A stretch of DNA of 53,573 nucleotides, from positions 1 to 53,573 of the forward strand of contig NZ_PTJA01000022.1 of assembly GCF_002934545.1 (NCBI RefSeq), read 5' to 3'. The DNA comes from Lacrimispora xylanisolvens. Lineage in GTDB: Bacteria > Bacillota > Clostridia > Lachnospirales > Lachnospiraceae. The position numbers and the translations under genes are program-made. Below are positions 45,899-53,573 of this stretch, one piece after another; position 1 is the first letter of the stretch, and each line of letters begins with the position of its first letter. The notes below the pieces were generated by a model, which worked only from the letters and a program-made list of their open reading frames with translations, searched no databases and was not told the DNA's origin.

Positions 45899-46387
45899 TT
45901 AAGAAAGACTAAGCAGCTCTTTTTGTTTTTCCTGATCGCCTTCTAAAAGAACTTCAACTGTTTTAAATTGATCCGAATTGGTTACAATCACTGCCGTTGT
46001 GGACACATAGCCGCTTTTACTTATTTCCTCTAAAGAAAATGTCATAATCTGCTGTCCGCATTTTATTGAATCTCCGACTTTTACCTGCTGGCTAAAGCCT
46101 TTCCCATTCATCTCCACGGTGTCCATTCCCACATGTATGATGAGTTCAACACCCTGGGTACTTTTTAAACCAATGGCATGCTTTGTGTCTGCAATTAAAA
46201 TAACCTCTCCGTCAAATGGAGCGTATACAATACCTTCCTCAGGTATAATACCAACTCCTTTTCCAAGAATGCCTTCCGAAAATACACCGTCGTTAATTTC
46301 ACTTAATGAAATTACTTTACCGGTAATCGGCATATAAACAATTTTTCTGCTGCTGAATCTCTGTCCTATTTTATCAAATAATCCCAT
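45899..46387 (-). CDS. Stand-alone PTS EIIA (glucose/beta-glucoside type)
   Basis: The 162-aa protein is a complete EIIA of the Glc family: VYMPITGKVISLSEINDGVF, FDGEVILIADTKHAIGL (His at the first active site) and the phosphorylated His in ELIIHVGMDTVEMNG. No membrane EIIC/EIIB is next to it. It lies 10 nt after a LicT-like gene. It may donate phosphate to an EIIBC lacking its own A domain elsewhere and at the same time control the LicT-like protein. Confidence 0.92.
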   Translation of the reverse strand: MGLFDKIGQRFSSRKIVYMPITGKVISLSEINDGVFSEGILGKGVGIIPEEGIVYAPFDGEVILIADTKHAIGLKSTQGVELIIHVGMDTVEMNGKGFSQQVKVGDSIKCGQQIMTFSLEEISKSGYVSTTAVIVTNSDQFKTVEVLLEGDQEKQKELLSLS

Positions 46388-46397
46388 CTTAATCTCC

Positions 46398-47234
46398 TTA
46401 ATTGATTGTATTATTTTTTATAATCCGATTAATGTGTATCATCAGATATAGTATCTCATCCTGAGTTATCTCTGCATGCAGCCGTTCAACCACTCTGTCA
46501 CTGATTTGTACGGCACAATCGTAAATCTCCGGCTTTTCAGCCTTCAGTGTTCCAAATAAAGCTCCATTATCATCTATAAACTGCTTTTTTTCTATAATTC
46601 GCTTCAAAAAATATCTGAAATGCATGACAAACCTGTTATAATTAAACCCTTCCCGGTCTATCTCTGTTTCAAATGTCTGTTCAATCATTCCAGTGACCTC
46701 ATCAATCAGCTGGTCAGTATCAATCTCCCCGTTGGTTTCACCTATGTTTTCTTCTTCTGCATTTACGAAATGCATTGCGATATTGGTTATTTCGCTGTCG
46801 GGCAGCTTTACGCGCAGCTTCCGTTCAATCAGCCCAACTGCATATCTTGCCAAGGAAGTTTCTGCCGGATACAATTGTTCGATGTCATAGGAAAAAAGCA
46901 TTTTCATTTCTTTGTATTTCTCTATACGCTTTAATGCAAAATGAATATGATCCGCAAGTCCTGGCAAAAGATTGGGATTCAAACTGCAATCCAGTGTCAT
47001 TTGAGCTTTTTTAACAATGATTGCCGATACCTCAAAAACTTCCTCTGGTATTTCCTCTAATAATTTATAAAAGCTCTGATCCATTCGATAAAAGGTCATT
47101 GAAATGGAGCTAAGATCACTGATCTCATAAGGCATAGGGGGAAAACCGATTCCCTTGCCAAAAGCAATTAACTCTTTTTTATGATTATCCACACATAATG
47201 CAACATTATTGTTAATCTTTTTTATAACCTTCAT
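46398..47234 (-). CDS. BglG/LicT family transcriptional antiterminator (second copy)
   Basis: The 278-aa protein has the RNA-binding domain (MKVIKKINNNVALCVDNHKK) and two PRDs with conserved His (LADHIHFALKRI, TNIAMHFVNAEEE, YLMIHINRI). It differs widely from the licT at 36024, and its leader carries a distinct RAT, so the two control separate sugars. It is co-transcribed with the EIIA gene. Confidence 0.92.
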   Translation of the reverse strand: MKVIKKINNNVALCVDNHKKELIAFGKGIGFPPMPYEISDLSSISMTFYRMDQSFYKLLEEIPEEVFEVSAIIVKKAQMTLDCSLNPNLLPGLADHIHFALKRIEKYKEMKMLFSYDIEQLYPAETSLARYAVGLIERKLRVKLPDSEITNIAMHFVNAEEENIGETNGEIDTDQLIDEVTGMIEQTFETEIDREGFNYNRFVMHFRYFLKRIIEKKQFIDDNGALFGTLKAEKPEIYDCAVQISDRVVERLHAEITQDEILYLMIHINRIIKNNTIN

Positions 47235-47265
47235 AATATTTCCTCACTTGAAAGTACGTAAATAA

Positions 47266-47318
47266 ACAAAAAACTCTCTGAAAGCATACCAAATAAAACA
47301 GGTAATGCCTCAAAGAGT
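47266..47318 (-). terminator. Leader terminator of the licT-like/EIIA operon
   Basis: On the complement ACTCTTTGAGGCATTACC pairs with GGTATGCTTTCAGAGAGT and is followed by TTTTTTGT. The RAT overlaps its 5' arm. Confidence 0.9.
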
Positions 47319-47326
47319 AACAATCC
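47301..47326 (-). promoter_or_regulatory. Ribonucleic antiterminator (RAT) of the licT-like/EIIA operon
   Basis: GGATTGTTACTCTTTGAGGC then ATTACC on the complement. The GGATTGTTACT half is identical to classical bgl/sac RATs. Most of the element lies inside the terminator's left arm. Confidence 0.9.
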
Positions 47327-47339
47327 TTATAATGGATTA

Positions 47340-47368
47340 AGTATAGAGAAAAAACAGCGTTATGTCAA
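47340..47368 (-). promoter_or_regulatory. Promoter of the licT-like/EIIA operon
   Basis: On the complement: TTGACA (47368-47363), 17 nt, TATACT (47345-47340). The start lies a few bases before the RAT. The 320-nt gap between the antiterminator gene and the next gene holds this promoter, the RAT/terminator and the hairpin at 47459; I see nothing else in it. Confidence 0.88.
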
Positions 47369-47458
47369 CGTGTAAAATCTAATTAAAATAGCAGTTCTTA
47401 TTTGTGCATTATACACAAGATGGATTTTATATGGAAGATTAGAGAAATGATTAGAAAA

Positions 47459-47522
47459 ACTGCACTATTTAATATATTTGAGAACCAGAGAAATTCGGTC
47501 TCAATTCTATAAATAGTGCAGT
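47459..47522 (-). terminator. Terminator of the Ala/Lys/Thr-rich protein gene
   Basis: A two-part hairpin: outer arms ACTGCACTATTTA / TAAATAGTGCAGT and inner TTGAGAACC / GGTCTCAA, followed on the complement by TTTTCTAAT. Confidence 0.82.
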
Positions 47523-47556
47523 CGATGATTAAAATATATTTATATATTCCTATGTA

Positions 47557-48093
47557 TTATTTTTTTGTAGCAGCTGCGGCTTTTGTAGTTGCTGTAGTTT
47601 TTGTAGTAGCTGCAGTTTTCGTAGTTGCTGCGGTTTTTGTAGTTGCTGCAGTTTTTTTGGCTGCTGTCTTTGCTGCTGTATTATTGACCTTTGCTGCTTT
47701 TTTCTGTTTTTTTACTGCTTTTGTCTTTTTTGCAGCTGCTTTTTTATGTGTTTTAGCCTTGCTGGTCTTCTTTGCAGCTGCTTTTTTATGTTTCTTTACT
47801 TTCGCTGCCTTTTTTGTAACGGCTTTCTTATCTGTTTTAGCAGCTGCTGCCTTTGCGGAATCCGCTTTTGCTGCTTCTGTTGTCTTAGCTGCCTCTGTTG
47901 TTTTTGCTGCAACTGCTGTTTTTGCTGCTTCCGTTGCCTTTGCTGCTGTATCAGCCTTACCTGTCTGTGTTGTTGCTGCTGCTTTCGTTGGATTTACTGC
48001 TGTTGTCGCTGCCTGAGCTGGAATGGCTACTGTTCCTGTGATAAGCATAGCGGTTGTTAAAAGAGAGGTAATCGATTTCATTGATTTCTTCAT
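47557..48093 (-). CDS. Secreted Ala/Lys/Thr-rich low-complexity protein
   Basis: The ATG at 48093 (MKKSMKSITSLLTTAMLITG) is 7-8 nt after AAGGAG; the ATG six codons upstream overlaps that site. The 178-aa product has a signal peptide cleaved near PAQA-ATT (residue about 28). The mature part is almost only Ala, Lys and Thr, with HKK clusters (KKHKKAAAKKTSKAKTHKKA) and terminal KTAATT repeats. The composition resembles histone-H1-like tails and the acid-shock protein Asr of enterobacteria, but homology cannot be claimed. It is very basic, so may coat the anionic wall. A promoter with a tandem response-regulator box lies upstream, next to a divergent two-component system. Confidence 0.78.
   Translation of the reverse strand: MKKSMKSITSLLTTAMLITGTVAIPAQAATTAVNPTKAAATTQTGKADTAAKATEAAKTAVAAKTTEAAKTTEAAKADSAKAAAAKTDKKAVTKKAAKVKKHKKAAAKKTSKAKTHKKAAAKKTKAVKKQKKAAKVNNTAAKTAAKKTAATTKTAATTKTAATTKTTATTKAAAATKK
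47573..47662 (-). repeat. Short tandem coding repeats in the Ala/Lys/Thr-rich gene
   Basis: Degenerate units of about 18 nt encode successive (T)KTAAT / TKTTAT blocks at the C-terminus. Such repeats are prone to length change. Confidence 0.65.
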
Positions 48094-48140
48094 AATTGTT
48101 ACTCCTTTCATAGAGGGGGATTTTTTCTTTTCTGTTTGAA

Positions 48141-48170
48141 ATCATACTACCATTACCTGACGCATTTCAA
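48141..48170 (-). promoter_or_regulatory. Promoter of the Ala/Lys/Thr-rich protein gene
   Basis: On the complement: TTGAAA (48170-48165), 18 nt, TATGAT (48146-48141). Confidence 0.7.
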
Positions 48171-48179
48171 AGGTGAAAC

Positions 48180-48197
48180 TGTGGCAAAATTGTGGCA
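48180..48197. promoter_or_regulatory. Tandem direct repeat, candidate OmpR-family response-regulator box
   Basis: TGTGGCA at 48180-48186 and again at 48191-48197: 7-nt repeats with 4-nt spacing (11-nt period), as in PhoP/OmpR-type sites. It ends 9 nt upstream of the -35 of the secreted-protein promoter, suited to activation. It lies about 70 nt before the response-regulator gene. Confidence 0.6.
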
Positions 48198-48264
48198 GCT
48201 CTATGAATTCGAAAAAGAAAATGATAAAATATACGAAACAGCCGAAAGGAAGGGTTATTAATAA

Positions 48265-48978
48265 ATGGAAAAGAAACGAATTTACCTTGCAGATGACGAA
48301 CAGCCCATCAGGGACTTAATACAGCTTTTTCTGGCTGCTGAGGGGTTTGAGGTACAGACATTTCCAGACGGAGACCAATTGTATGCCGCCTTTGATAAAA
48401 ATCCTTCAGATATGGTAATCTTAGATGTTATGATGCCTGGTACGGACGGACTGGTGTTATGCCGGGAGATCAGGAAAAGAAGTAATGCACTGATTGTAAT
48501 TGTTTCTGCCAGAGACAGCGAAGCAGACCGCATAGCAGGAATCACCTTGGGGTCTGATGATTACTTAACAAAGCCTTTTTCTCCCATGGAGCTTGTAACC
48601 AGAGTAAAAGCACTGTTTCGGAGAATGGAGCTGGACTTAGGCAGCTACAAGGGAGAAATCTATCTTTTTGGAAATATAAAGGCTGATGTAAATAAAAGAG
48701 AGTTTTCCGTTAACGATAAGACACTGGATATTACCCCCACGGAATTTGCCCTTATGGTCTATTTGCTGGAAAAAAAGGAACAGGCAGTATCCAGGGAAGA
48801 ACTGCTAAAGCATGTCTGGAAATTTGATTTTGAAGCGGATACCAGAGCAACCGATGATGTGATTAAAAGACTGCGAAAAAAACTGGCAGCTGCGGAAGCA
48901 GACGTAAAAATACAGTCTGTCTGGGGTTTTGGTTTCCGCCTGGAATTAGGAGATACCCATGAAGAGTATAAAAAATAA
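48265..48978 (+). CDS. OmpR family response regulator
   Basis: The 237-aa protein has a receiver (acidic pair ADDE near residue 10, phospho-Asp in MVILDVMMPGTDG, Lys in DDYLTKPFSPMEL) and a winged-helix output domain (ITPTEFALMVYLLEKKEQAV, DDVIKRLRKKL). It overlaps its kinase gene by 20 nt. Likely targets are the divergent secreted-protein gene and itself. Confidence 0.95.
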   Translation: MEKKRIYLADDEQPIRDLIQLFLAAEGFEVQTFPDGDQLYAAFDKNPSDMVILDVMMPGTDGLVLCREIRKRSNALIVIVSARDSEADRIAGITLGSDDYLTKPFSPMELVTRVKALFRRMELDLGSYKGEIYLFGNIKADVNKREFSVNDKTLDITPTEFALMVYLLEKKEQAVSREELLKHVWKFDFEADTRATDDVIKRLRKKLAAAEADVKIQSVWGFGFRLELGDTHEEYKK

Positions 48979-50350
48979 AATCCAGAAGCCATTTTTAACC
49001 CTTCTTATACTGATTCCCCTGGCCACCCTTATATTATTTAATCTTTCCTTTCGCATCTACAGCAATGCGACTGCAAAAAATGAATTAAAAACTACTATCC
49101 GGGCAGTGGAAAAGGAAATAAAAAGTGAACTGGAAACAGACGGAGGCCAGCCCTCAGAGAAGAAAGCATTGAGTATGGCAAGGAATATCCTCATGGCCCT
49201 TAAATCCTCTCATTTTTCACAAGGTATGGATTTCTATCTTCTGGACCGGGATGCAAAACCTGTATTTCCATCACAGATAAAGCTTGCCCCCTCCCAGATT
49301 GCATATTTAGATGTGATAAAGGATGAGTATCTTAAGATGAACCAGGGCACCGTTTACACCATTCCTGTAAACGGTAAAAAGTACTTCACCATCGCCTATT
49401 CCCTGAATAATGACGATTTAAGCAATCTGACAGCCGTATTTGTCCTTCCGGCAGACCGAATGAATAAATATCTGGGAGCAGTCAATCTTATCCTTTTTGC
49501 CATCATGCTTCTTGGTATCCTTATCGCCATCTATTTTTCAGAGAAAATTGCGGCACATATTACAGTGCCCATCACCAGGCTTGGAGTTCTTTCCCTGCAG
49601 ATCGGGCAGGGGGATTTTGATGTGAGCCATTTTAACATTCCCCAGGATACACTGGAGTTTAAGCAGCTTTATGATAACATCAGTATCATGGTGGGAAGGC
49701 TGGAGACCTATGATAAAAATCAGAAGACATTTCTGCAAAATGCTTCTCATGAACTACGAACTCCACTCATGTCCATTCAGGGGTATGCCGAAGGAATTGA
49801 AAGCGGCATCTTCCCTGATACAAAAGAAGCAGCTCAGATCATCAAACGTGAAAGCATACGCTTAAACGAACTTGTAAGTGAGCTGCTCACACTCTCCCGC
49901 TACGAAAGCGGAACGTACAAACCACAGTGGGAAGAGGTCAACCTGTGTCATTTATTAAAAGATTATACCCAGCGTCTTATGGGGCTGGCGGCTAAATCAG
50001 AGAAACAGTTAGAACTGCTTCTGCCTGAATATGACGTAATGATTCAGACTGACGACGTTATTCTCTCCCAGGCAGTAATTAACATCGTGTCCAACTGCAT
50101 GCGCTATGCCAGGCAGAAAGTCACCATTTCCCTGGAAAAAAAAGGCGGAATCGTATCTTTGATCATATCAGATGACGGCGACGGAATTCCCCTAAACGAC
50201 ATTCCCTTTATCTTCGACCGTTTCTATAAAGGGAAAAATGGTAATTTCGGATTAGGGCTTGCCATTGCAAAATCTGCAGCTGAGCTGCTGAACGGCAGAA
50301 TTAAAGCGTATAACCAGGAACAGGGAGCTGTTTTTGAAATATCCTTTTAA
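48959..50350 (+). CDS. Sensor histidine kinase
   Basis: The 463-aa protein has helix 1 (about 12-31), an extracellular sensor of about 140 residues, and helix 2 (LGAVNLILFAIMLLGILIAI). HAMP, HisKA (LQNASHELRTPLMSIQGYAE) and HATPase_c (NIVSNCMRYA, SDDGDGIPLNDIPFIFDRFY, NFGLGLAIAKSAAELL) follow. AGGAG precedes the ATG inside the regulator gene, so translation is coupled. The signal is unknown. Confidence 0.94.
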   Translation: MKSIKNKIQKPFLTLLILIPLATLILFNLSFRIYSNATAKNELKTTIRAVEKEIKSELETDGGQPSEKKALSMARNILMALKSSHFSQGMDFYLLDRDAKPVFPSQIKLAPSQIAYLDVIKDEYLKMNQGTVYTIPVNGKKYFTIAYSLNNDDLSNLTAVFVLPADRMNKYLGAVNLILFAIMLLGILIAIYFSEKIAAHITVPITRLGVLSLQIGQGDFDVSHFNIPQDTLEFKQLYDNISIMVGRLETYDKNQKTFLQNASHELRTPLMSIQGYAEGIESGIFPDTKEAAQIIKRESIRLNELVSELLTLSRYESGTYKPQWEEVNLCHLLKDYTQRLMGLAAKSEKQLELLLPEYDVMIQTDDVILSQAVINIVSNCMRYARQKVTISLEKKGGIVSLIISDDGDGIPLNDIPFIFDRFYKGKNGNFGLGLAIAKSAAELLNGRIKAYNQEQGAVFEISF

Positions 50351-50360
50351 AAAGTCTGGT

Positions 50361-51257
50361 TTATTTCCTGCTATTGTATTTTTCAATGGGCTCCGGTCCT
50401 CTGACTACAGTTCGGAGGACTTTCAGCCCTCCCTCTTCATCGGCTGCGATCCTCCAGTCAACCATCAGGATCTCACCATTCATTATCTCAATGCCTGATA
50501 TTCCTCTTGTCCGGGTACAGCAGCCAGTATTAAAATAGGGCAGATCATTTGCTTTTGGGAATTTAGGTCTGTGGGTATGACCGCAGATCAGCATAACCTT
50601 TTTTTTCTTGATCCATTCATCATAGATCCGTTCTATCTTATGCCTTTTAAATAAATTACGGGCAGGGCTTGTGGGATTATCAAAACCCACCAGATGGAGA
50701 TATCTCCAAAAATAGCGCAAAAGCAGCATGGACACAACCCATAACTGATCATTCATAAAATCTCCCTGATGTCCATGAAGTACAAAGATCTTCTGCCCAT
50801 TTTCTTTATATTGTAAAACCAAAGCCTCTTTTGGTTTGATTCCCTTAAATAAATCCACCGTCTTTTGATTGTAATAATCATAAAATTCATAGTAATTGGA
50901 TTTTACAAAATGTTTGGACTTAAGATAAATATTATGATTCCCATATAACATAATGAACCGTCCGGAATCGTAAAACTTCTTCATTACAGTGAACACATCC
51001 GTATGGGCCAATCGGATGACACTGAAATTTTTATATTCCCATAATTCATCGCCGTCGCCCACTTCTATATAAACGTAGTTCTCTTTGTAATAATAATTTA
51101 GAGCATGTAAAAAAATGTTCTGGTTGCGGATAAATTCATCTGAAACACTGTCATCACCGCGGTGACTGTCACTAAAAAATATAAATTTAGAATTTTTATC
51201 AAAGGGTATGGTTTCAGCATGTTTAAATGCTTTTGTCAGTCTCTTATTTGCTTTCAT
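50361..51257 (-). CDS. Calcineurin-like metallophosphoesterase
   Basis: The 298-aa protein has the dimetal motifs in order: FFSDSHRGDD, EVGDGDELWEY, LYGNHNIYL, VLHGHQGDF and ICGHTHRPKFP. It resembles the UDP-2,3-diacylglucosamine hydrolase/serine-threonine phosphatase branch, but this Gram-positive organism has no lipid A, so the substrate is unknown. A hydrophobic patch (LWVVSMLLLRYFWRYLHLVG) may touch the membrane. It is convergent with the kinase gene with only 10 nt between stops and no clear terminator. Confidence 0.9.
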   Translation of the reverse strand: MKANKRLTKAFKHAETIPFDKNSKFIFFSDSHRGDDSVSDEFIRNQNIFLHALNYYYKENYVYIEVGDGDELWEYKNFSVIRLAHTDVFTVMKKFYDSGRFIMLYGNHNIYLKSKHFVKSNYYEFYDYYNQKTVDLFKGIKPKEALVLQYKENGQKIFVLHGHQGDFMNDQLWVVSMLLLRYFWRYLHLVGFDNPTSPARNLFKRHKIERIYDEWIKKKKVMLICGHTHRPKFPKANDLPYFNTGCCTRTRGISGIEIMNGEILMVDWRIAADEEGGLKVLRTVVRGPEPIEKYNSRK

Positions 51258-51336
51258 ATTAACTCCATTTTGACTTTTTTATTAGTATAAAACTTATTTA
51301 AGCTTTTATACGGTTCAAAGCCAGGAAACGAAATCT

Positions 51337-52581
51337 CTAATCAACCTGATGATTGCAATAAGTCTGCACTGTCAGAAAAAGAAATAACGGTGTTTCAATT
51401 ACCGCTGCTGCCATGATTACATAAGGAGTCCAGATGCTGACTGTTCCAATATGCAGATATTTAAAATCTGTCAGCTGATAAAGTAAGCTGTTCTGCATGC
51501 CCATTCCTCCAGACGGTAAAAGAAACGTAAGCCAGTCAAATCCGGAAGAATAGGTAAAAACCGGGAGCAGGCACACGATAACAGCAATTAAAACAACAGA
51601 AACAGAGTCTTTAAATCTGGCCGACAAAAACAAGGTAAAGCTGATCGTTGCCAGCAGAGACCCAAGTCCTCCAATTGCCAGAACAATTTGAAGCTGTCCT
51701 AAATTAAGAGCAGGCAGACTGATGACAGAAAACAGCATCTGCATGGATGTTTTCATGCACTCCGTTCCAAATGCCAGGTCTGAGATTAACAGATGAAGGG
51801 AGATACAAATAATAAACGCAGATGAAAAAATAGTCAGTGCCGCCAATATTTTCACGATAGCCAGTTTCATACCCCCATTCCTGGTACAGCGTAAAATGCT
51901 GTCCGAGCCAGTCTGATACTCATTGGAGAAGGTAGGTGTAACGGCAGCTGTACACAGAATAATAAGAAGGAAGATATATAAAGCGATATAATCAAAAGCA
52001 TCCCTGGAATATCCGGAATAAAGCTGAAACGGTATTTTCACTTTGGCAAATTTTCTCAGCGCCTGCTCCTGTACTTCTTTATGGTCCTTTTGCTCCATCT
52101 GCATAATATGTTTTAAATGTTCGACTGTCTGCTGGTAAAACCGCTCCGTATCAGCCGAAGAAATTTCCATCAAGCTGGCTGCCTGACCCGTTTTTGGATT
52201 TGAAAATGCTTCCGGCAATCTGCCCAGCAGCGATTCTGTCGGAAATACGTTTTCCATATAAAGGGACACCGGAAAGTCTCCGCTATAGAGACTGTTTTCT
52301 CCATATGGAGAAACCGCATTCTGATAAACCATTAAAGCACGATTGAGTTTTTCCGGAAGCACTTCTCCGTTGTAAGCAGAACGAAGAGATTTTTTATAGG
52401 CAATGGCACTCAGGCCATTTAATTCTCTTACTTTTTCCCCATTCTCTCCATATTGGTTAATATCCTCATACATAACTGGAAGCCAGGCCATTAAGACCGA
52501 CATAGCCAGGGCAATAAACATTAAGAATATGACACGGCGAGATTGAACCACTCGTTTTATTTCAAGTAAAAACATTCTCAT
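51337..52581 (-). CDS. ABC-2 type exporter permease
   Basis: The 414-aa protein has one N-terminal helix (RVIFLMFIALAMSVLMAWLP), an extracellular domain of about 150 residues and a C-terminal block of about five to six helices beginning IALYIFLLIILCTAAVTPTF. This is the shape of ABC-2 membrane subunits of lantibiotic-immunity/bacitracin-type or Na-export systems. It starts 3 nt after the ATPase stop. The substrate is unknown. Confidence 0.87.
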   Translation of the reverse strand: MRMFLLEIKRVVQSRRVIFLMFIALAMSVLMAWLPVMYEDINQYGENGEKVRELNGLSAIAYKKSLRSAYNGEVLPEKLNRALMVYQNAVSPYGENSLYSGDFPVSLYMENVFPTESLLGRLPEAFSNPKTGQAASLMEISSADTERFYQQTVEHLKHIMQMEQKDHKEVQEQALRKFAKVKIPFQLYSGYSRDAFDYIALYIFLLIILCTAAVTPTFSNEYQTGSDSILRCTRNGGMKLAIVKILAALTIFSSAFIICISLHLLISDLAFGTECMKTSMQMLFSVISLPALNLGQLQIVLAIGGLGSLLATISFTLFLSARFKDSVSVVLIAVIVCLLPVFTYSSGFDWLTFLLPSGGMGMQNSLLYQLTDFKYLHIGTVSIWTPYVIMAAAVIETPLFLFLTVQTYCNHQVD

Positions 52582-52584
52582 CAG

Positions 52585-53472
52585 TTATCTTCCTCCCTCA
52601 TTTATGTTCTCCTCAGGAAACAGCCATAAATATAAATCTTCCAGACTGGGCGGTACTGTTACAGAATCACTTATCTTTTTCTCTTCTGATAAATAACGGA
52701 TAGCAACCCTGTTGTTACCTTCACTGCGCCGGTTAATAATACGCAGCTGCATTTCATACAATGGCATCTTCTCAGCTGGTACCAGACAGGACCAGACTTC
52801 TCCGTCTGCCAGTTGTACCAATTGCTCCGTTTTTCCTGCAGCCAGAATTTTTCCCGATTTCATAATGGCATTTTGTGTGGCAATATACTCAATATCAGAA
52901 ACAATATGGGTAGAAATCAGTACAATACGCTCTTGGGAAAATTCTGAAATAAGATTTCGGAAACGAACCCGTTCTCCGGGATCAAGACCAGCCGTTGGTT
53001 CGTCCATAATCAGAATTTCAGGATCGTTGAGCATTGCCTGTGCAATCCCTACCCGACGCTTCATCCCACCGGATAATTTGATGATTTTTTTATTCTTTAC
53101 TTCCCTCAGGGTGAGGGTATGAAGCAGATGATCAATCCGGTCTCCGGTCTCTTCTCGGGGGATATCTTTTAGAGCGGCTACATATTCCAGGTAATCCTTT
53201 ACTGTAAAATCATGAAAGAATCCAAATTCCTGTGGCAGATACCCCAGTCGGTCCCTGTATGCTTCTCCCATAGTATGAATATCTTTACCATTATAAAAAA
53301 TTTCGCCTCTGGCAGGTTTAAGAATTCCTGCCAGCATCCGCATCAGCGTGGTTTTACCTGCTCCGTTAGCGCCTAGCAGCCCCCATATACCTGGTGTAAG
53401 AGTCAGGCTGACATCATCAACGGCAGTCTTATCCTTAAACTGCTTACTGAGTTTCTTAATTTTCAGTTCCAT
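52585..53472 (-). CDS. ABC exporter ATP-binding subunit
   Basis: The 295-aa ATPase has Walker A GLLGANGAGKTTLMRM, signature KLSGGMKRRVGIAQAM, Walker B ILIMDEPTAGLDPGE and switch His in LISTHIVSDIEYIA. It belongs to the CcmA/BcrA-like exporter group. It is the first gene of the pair; its promoter would lie at or beyond the right edge. Confidence 0.94.
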   Translation of the reverse strand: MELKIKKLSKQFKDKTAVDDVSLTLTPGIWGLLGANGAGKTTLMRMLAGILKPARGEIFYNGKDIHTMGEAYRDRLGYLPQEFGFFHDFTVKDYLEYVAALKDIPREETGDRIDHLLHTLTLREVKNKKIIKLSGGMKRRVGIAQAMLNDPEILIMDEPTAGLDPGERVRFRNLISEFSQERIVLISTHIVSDIEYIATQNAIMKSGKILAAGKTEQLVQLADGEVWSCLVPAEKMPLYEMQLRIINRRSEGNNRVAIRYLSEEKKISDSVTVPPSLEDLYLWLFPEENINEGGR

Positions 53473-53573
53473 GTGACTTCTCCTCGTATAATAAGTTTGT
53501 AAGCAAGAAAAATTGCTTTCAGACTTATTCTTTTTTATAAGTATAGTGGTAAGGACATCTCTGGGGATTCTCC

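Noticed and set aside
47573-47662. Possible regulatory tandem repeat array
   Set aside because: The repeats are in frame and explained by the repeated Lys-Thr-Ala-Ala-Thr coding units of the secreted protein.
47516-48016. 166-codon hydrophobic open frame on the plus strand opposite the Ala/Lys/Thr-rich gene
   Set aside because: It is the antisense of a GCN/AAR-rich gene, which automatically gives Ala/Val/Phe-rich translation; it lacks a ribosome site and a signal-peptide start consistent with the neighbours.

Overview
The window looks like a chromosomal segment of an anaerobic, low-to-mid GC Firmicute, most likely a Lachnospiraceae-type Clostridium (Lacrimispora/Enterocloster-like). The evidence is strong AGGAGG ribosome sites, frequent TTG/GTG starts, consensus sigma-A promoters, T-rich intrinsic terminators, hybrid-cluster protein, VanW and NlpC/P60 proteins, beta-glucoside PTS genes with RAT leaders, and a NiCo riboswitch. 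I saw no rRNA, tRNA, insertion sequence, prophage or CRISPR array.

Layout. 1-22.9 kb is one large carbohydrate locus. Part A (1-7.1 kb) holds a TauE/SafE exporter (partial), LarC (N-terminal domain only), a LacI regulator, and an operon of class II aldolase, divergent triosephosphate isomerase, LarA-family nickel-pincer racemase and PfkB kinase. Part B (7.1-22.9 kb) holds a 78-aa protein, two formylglycine-type sulfatases, a creatininase-family hydrolase, a ROK regulator, a GH3 glycosidase, a small membrane protein, a Dpp/Opp-type ABC importer and a phosphoglucose-isomerase paralogue. Four near-identical AT-rich boxes sit at the promoters of part B; two CAAACGTTT boxes sit at the promoters of part A. 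My reading is that a sulfated glycoside or oligosaccharide is imported, desulfated and hydrolysed, then isomerised, phosphorylated and cleaved, with a nickel-dependent 2-hydroxyacid epimerisation in the route. The substrate is not known from sequence. This is the best candidate for an undescribed pathway in the window.

23-32.5 kb is mixed: a secreted cell-wall-binding-repeat protein; hcp with a Crp/Fnr regulator and a shared palindromic operator; a berberine-bridge-type FAD oxidase; oleate hydratase; and a TetR-SdpI-SdpR group.

32.6-37.1 kb is a licT-bglP-bglA beta-glucoside operon read through a RAT/terminator leader. A second licT-like gene plus stand-alone EIIA with its own RAT leader lies at 45.9-47.4 kb.

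37-42.5 kb carries envelope genes (NlpC/P60 endopeptidase, VanW protein) next to a two-component system.

42.5-45.9 kb is a metal-efflux unit: a CzrA-like ArsR repressor divergent from a P-type ATPase whose leader is a NiCo riboswitch with an overlapping terminator.

47.5-50.4 kb pairs a secreted Ala/Lys/Thr-rich protein with a divergent two-component system. A tandem response-regulator-type box sits just upstream of the secreted protein's promoter. The window ends with a metallophosphoesterase and an ABC-2 exporter.
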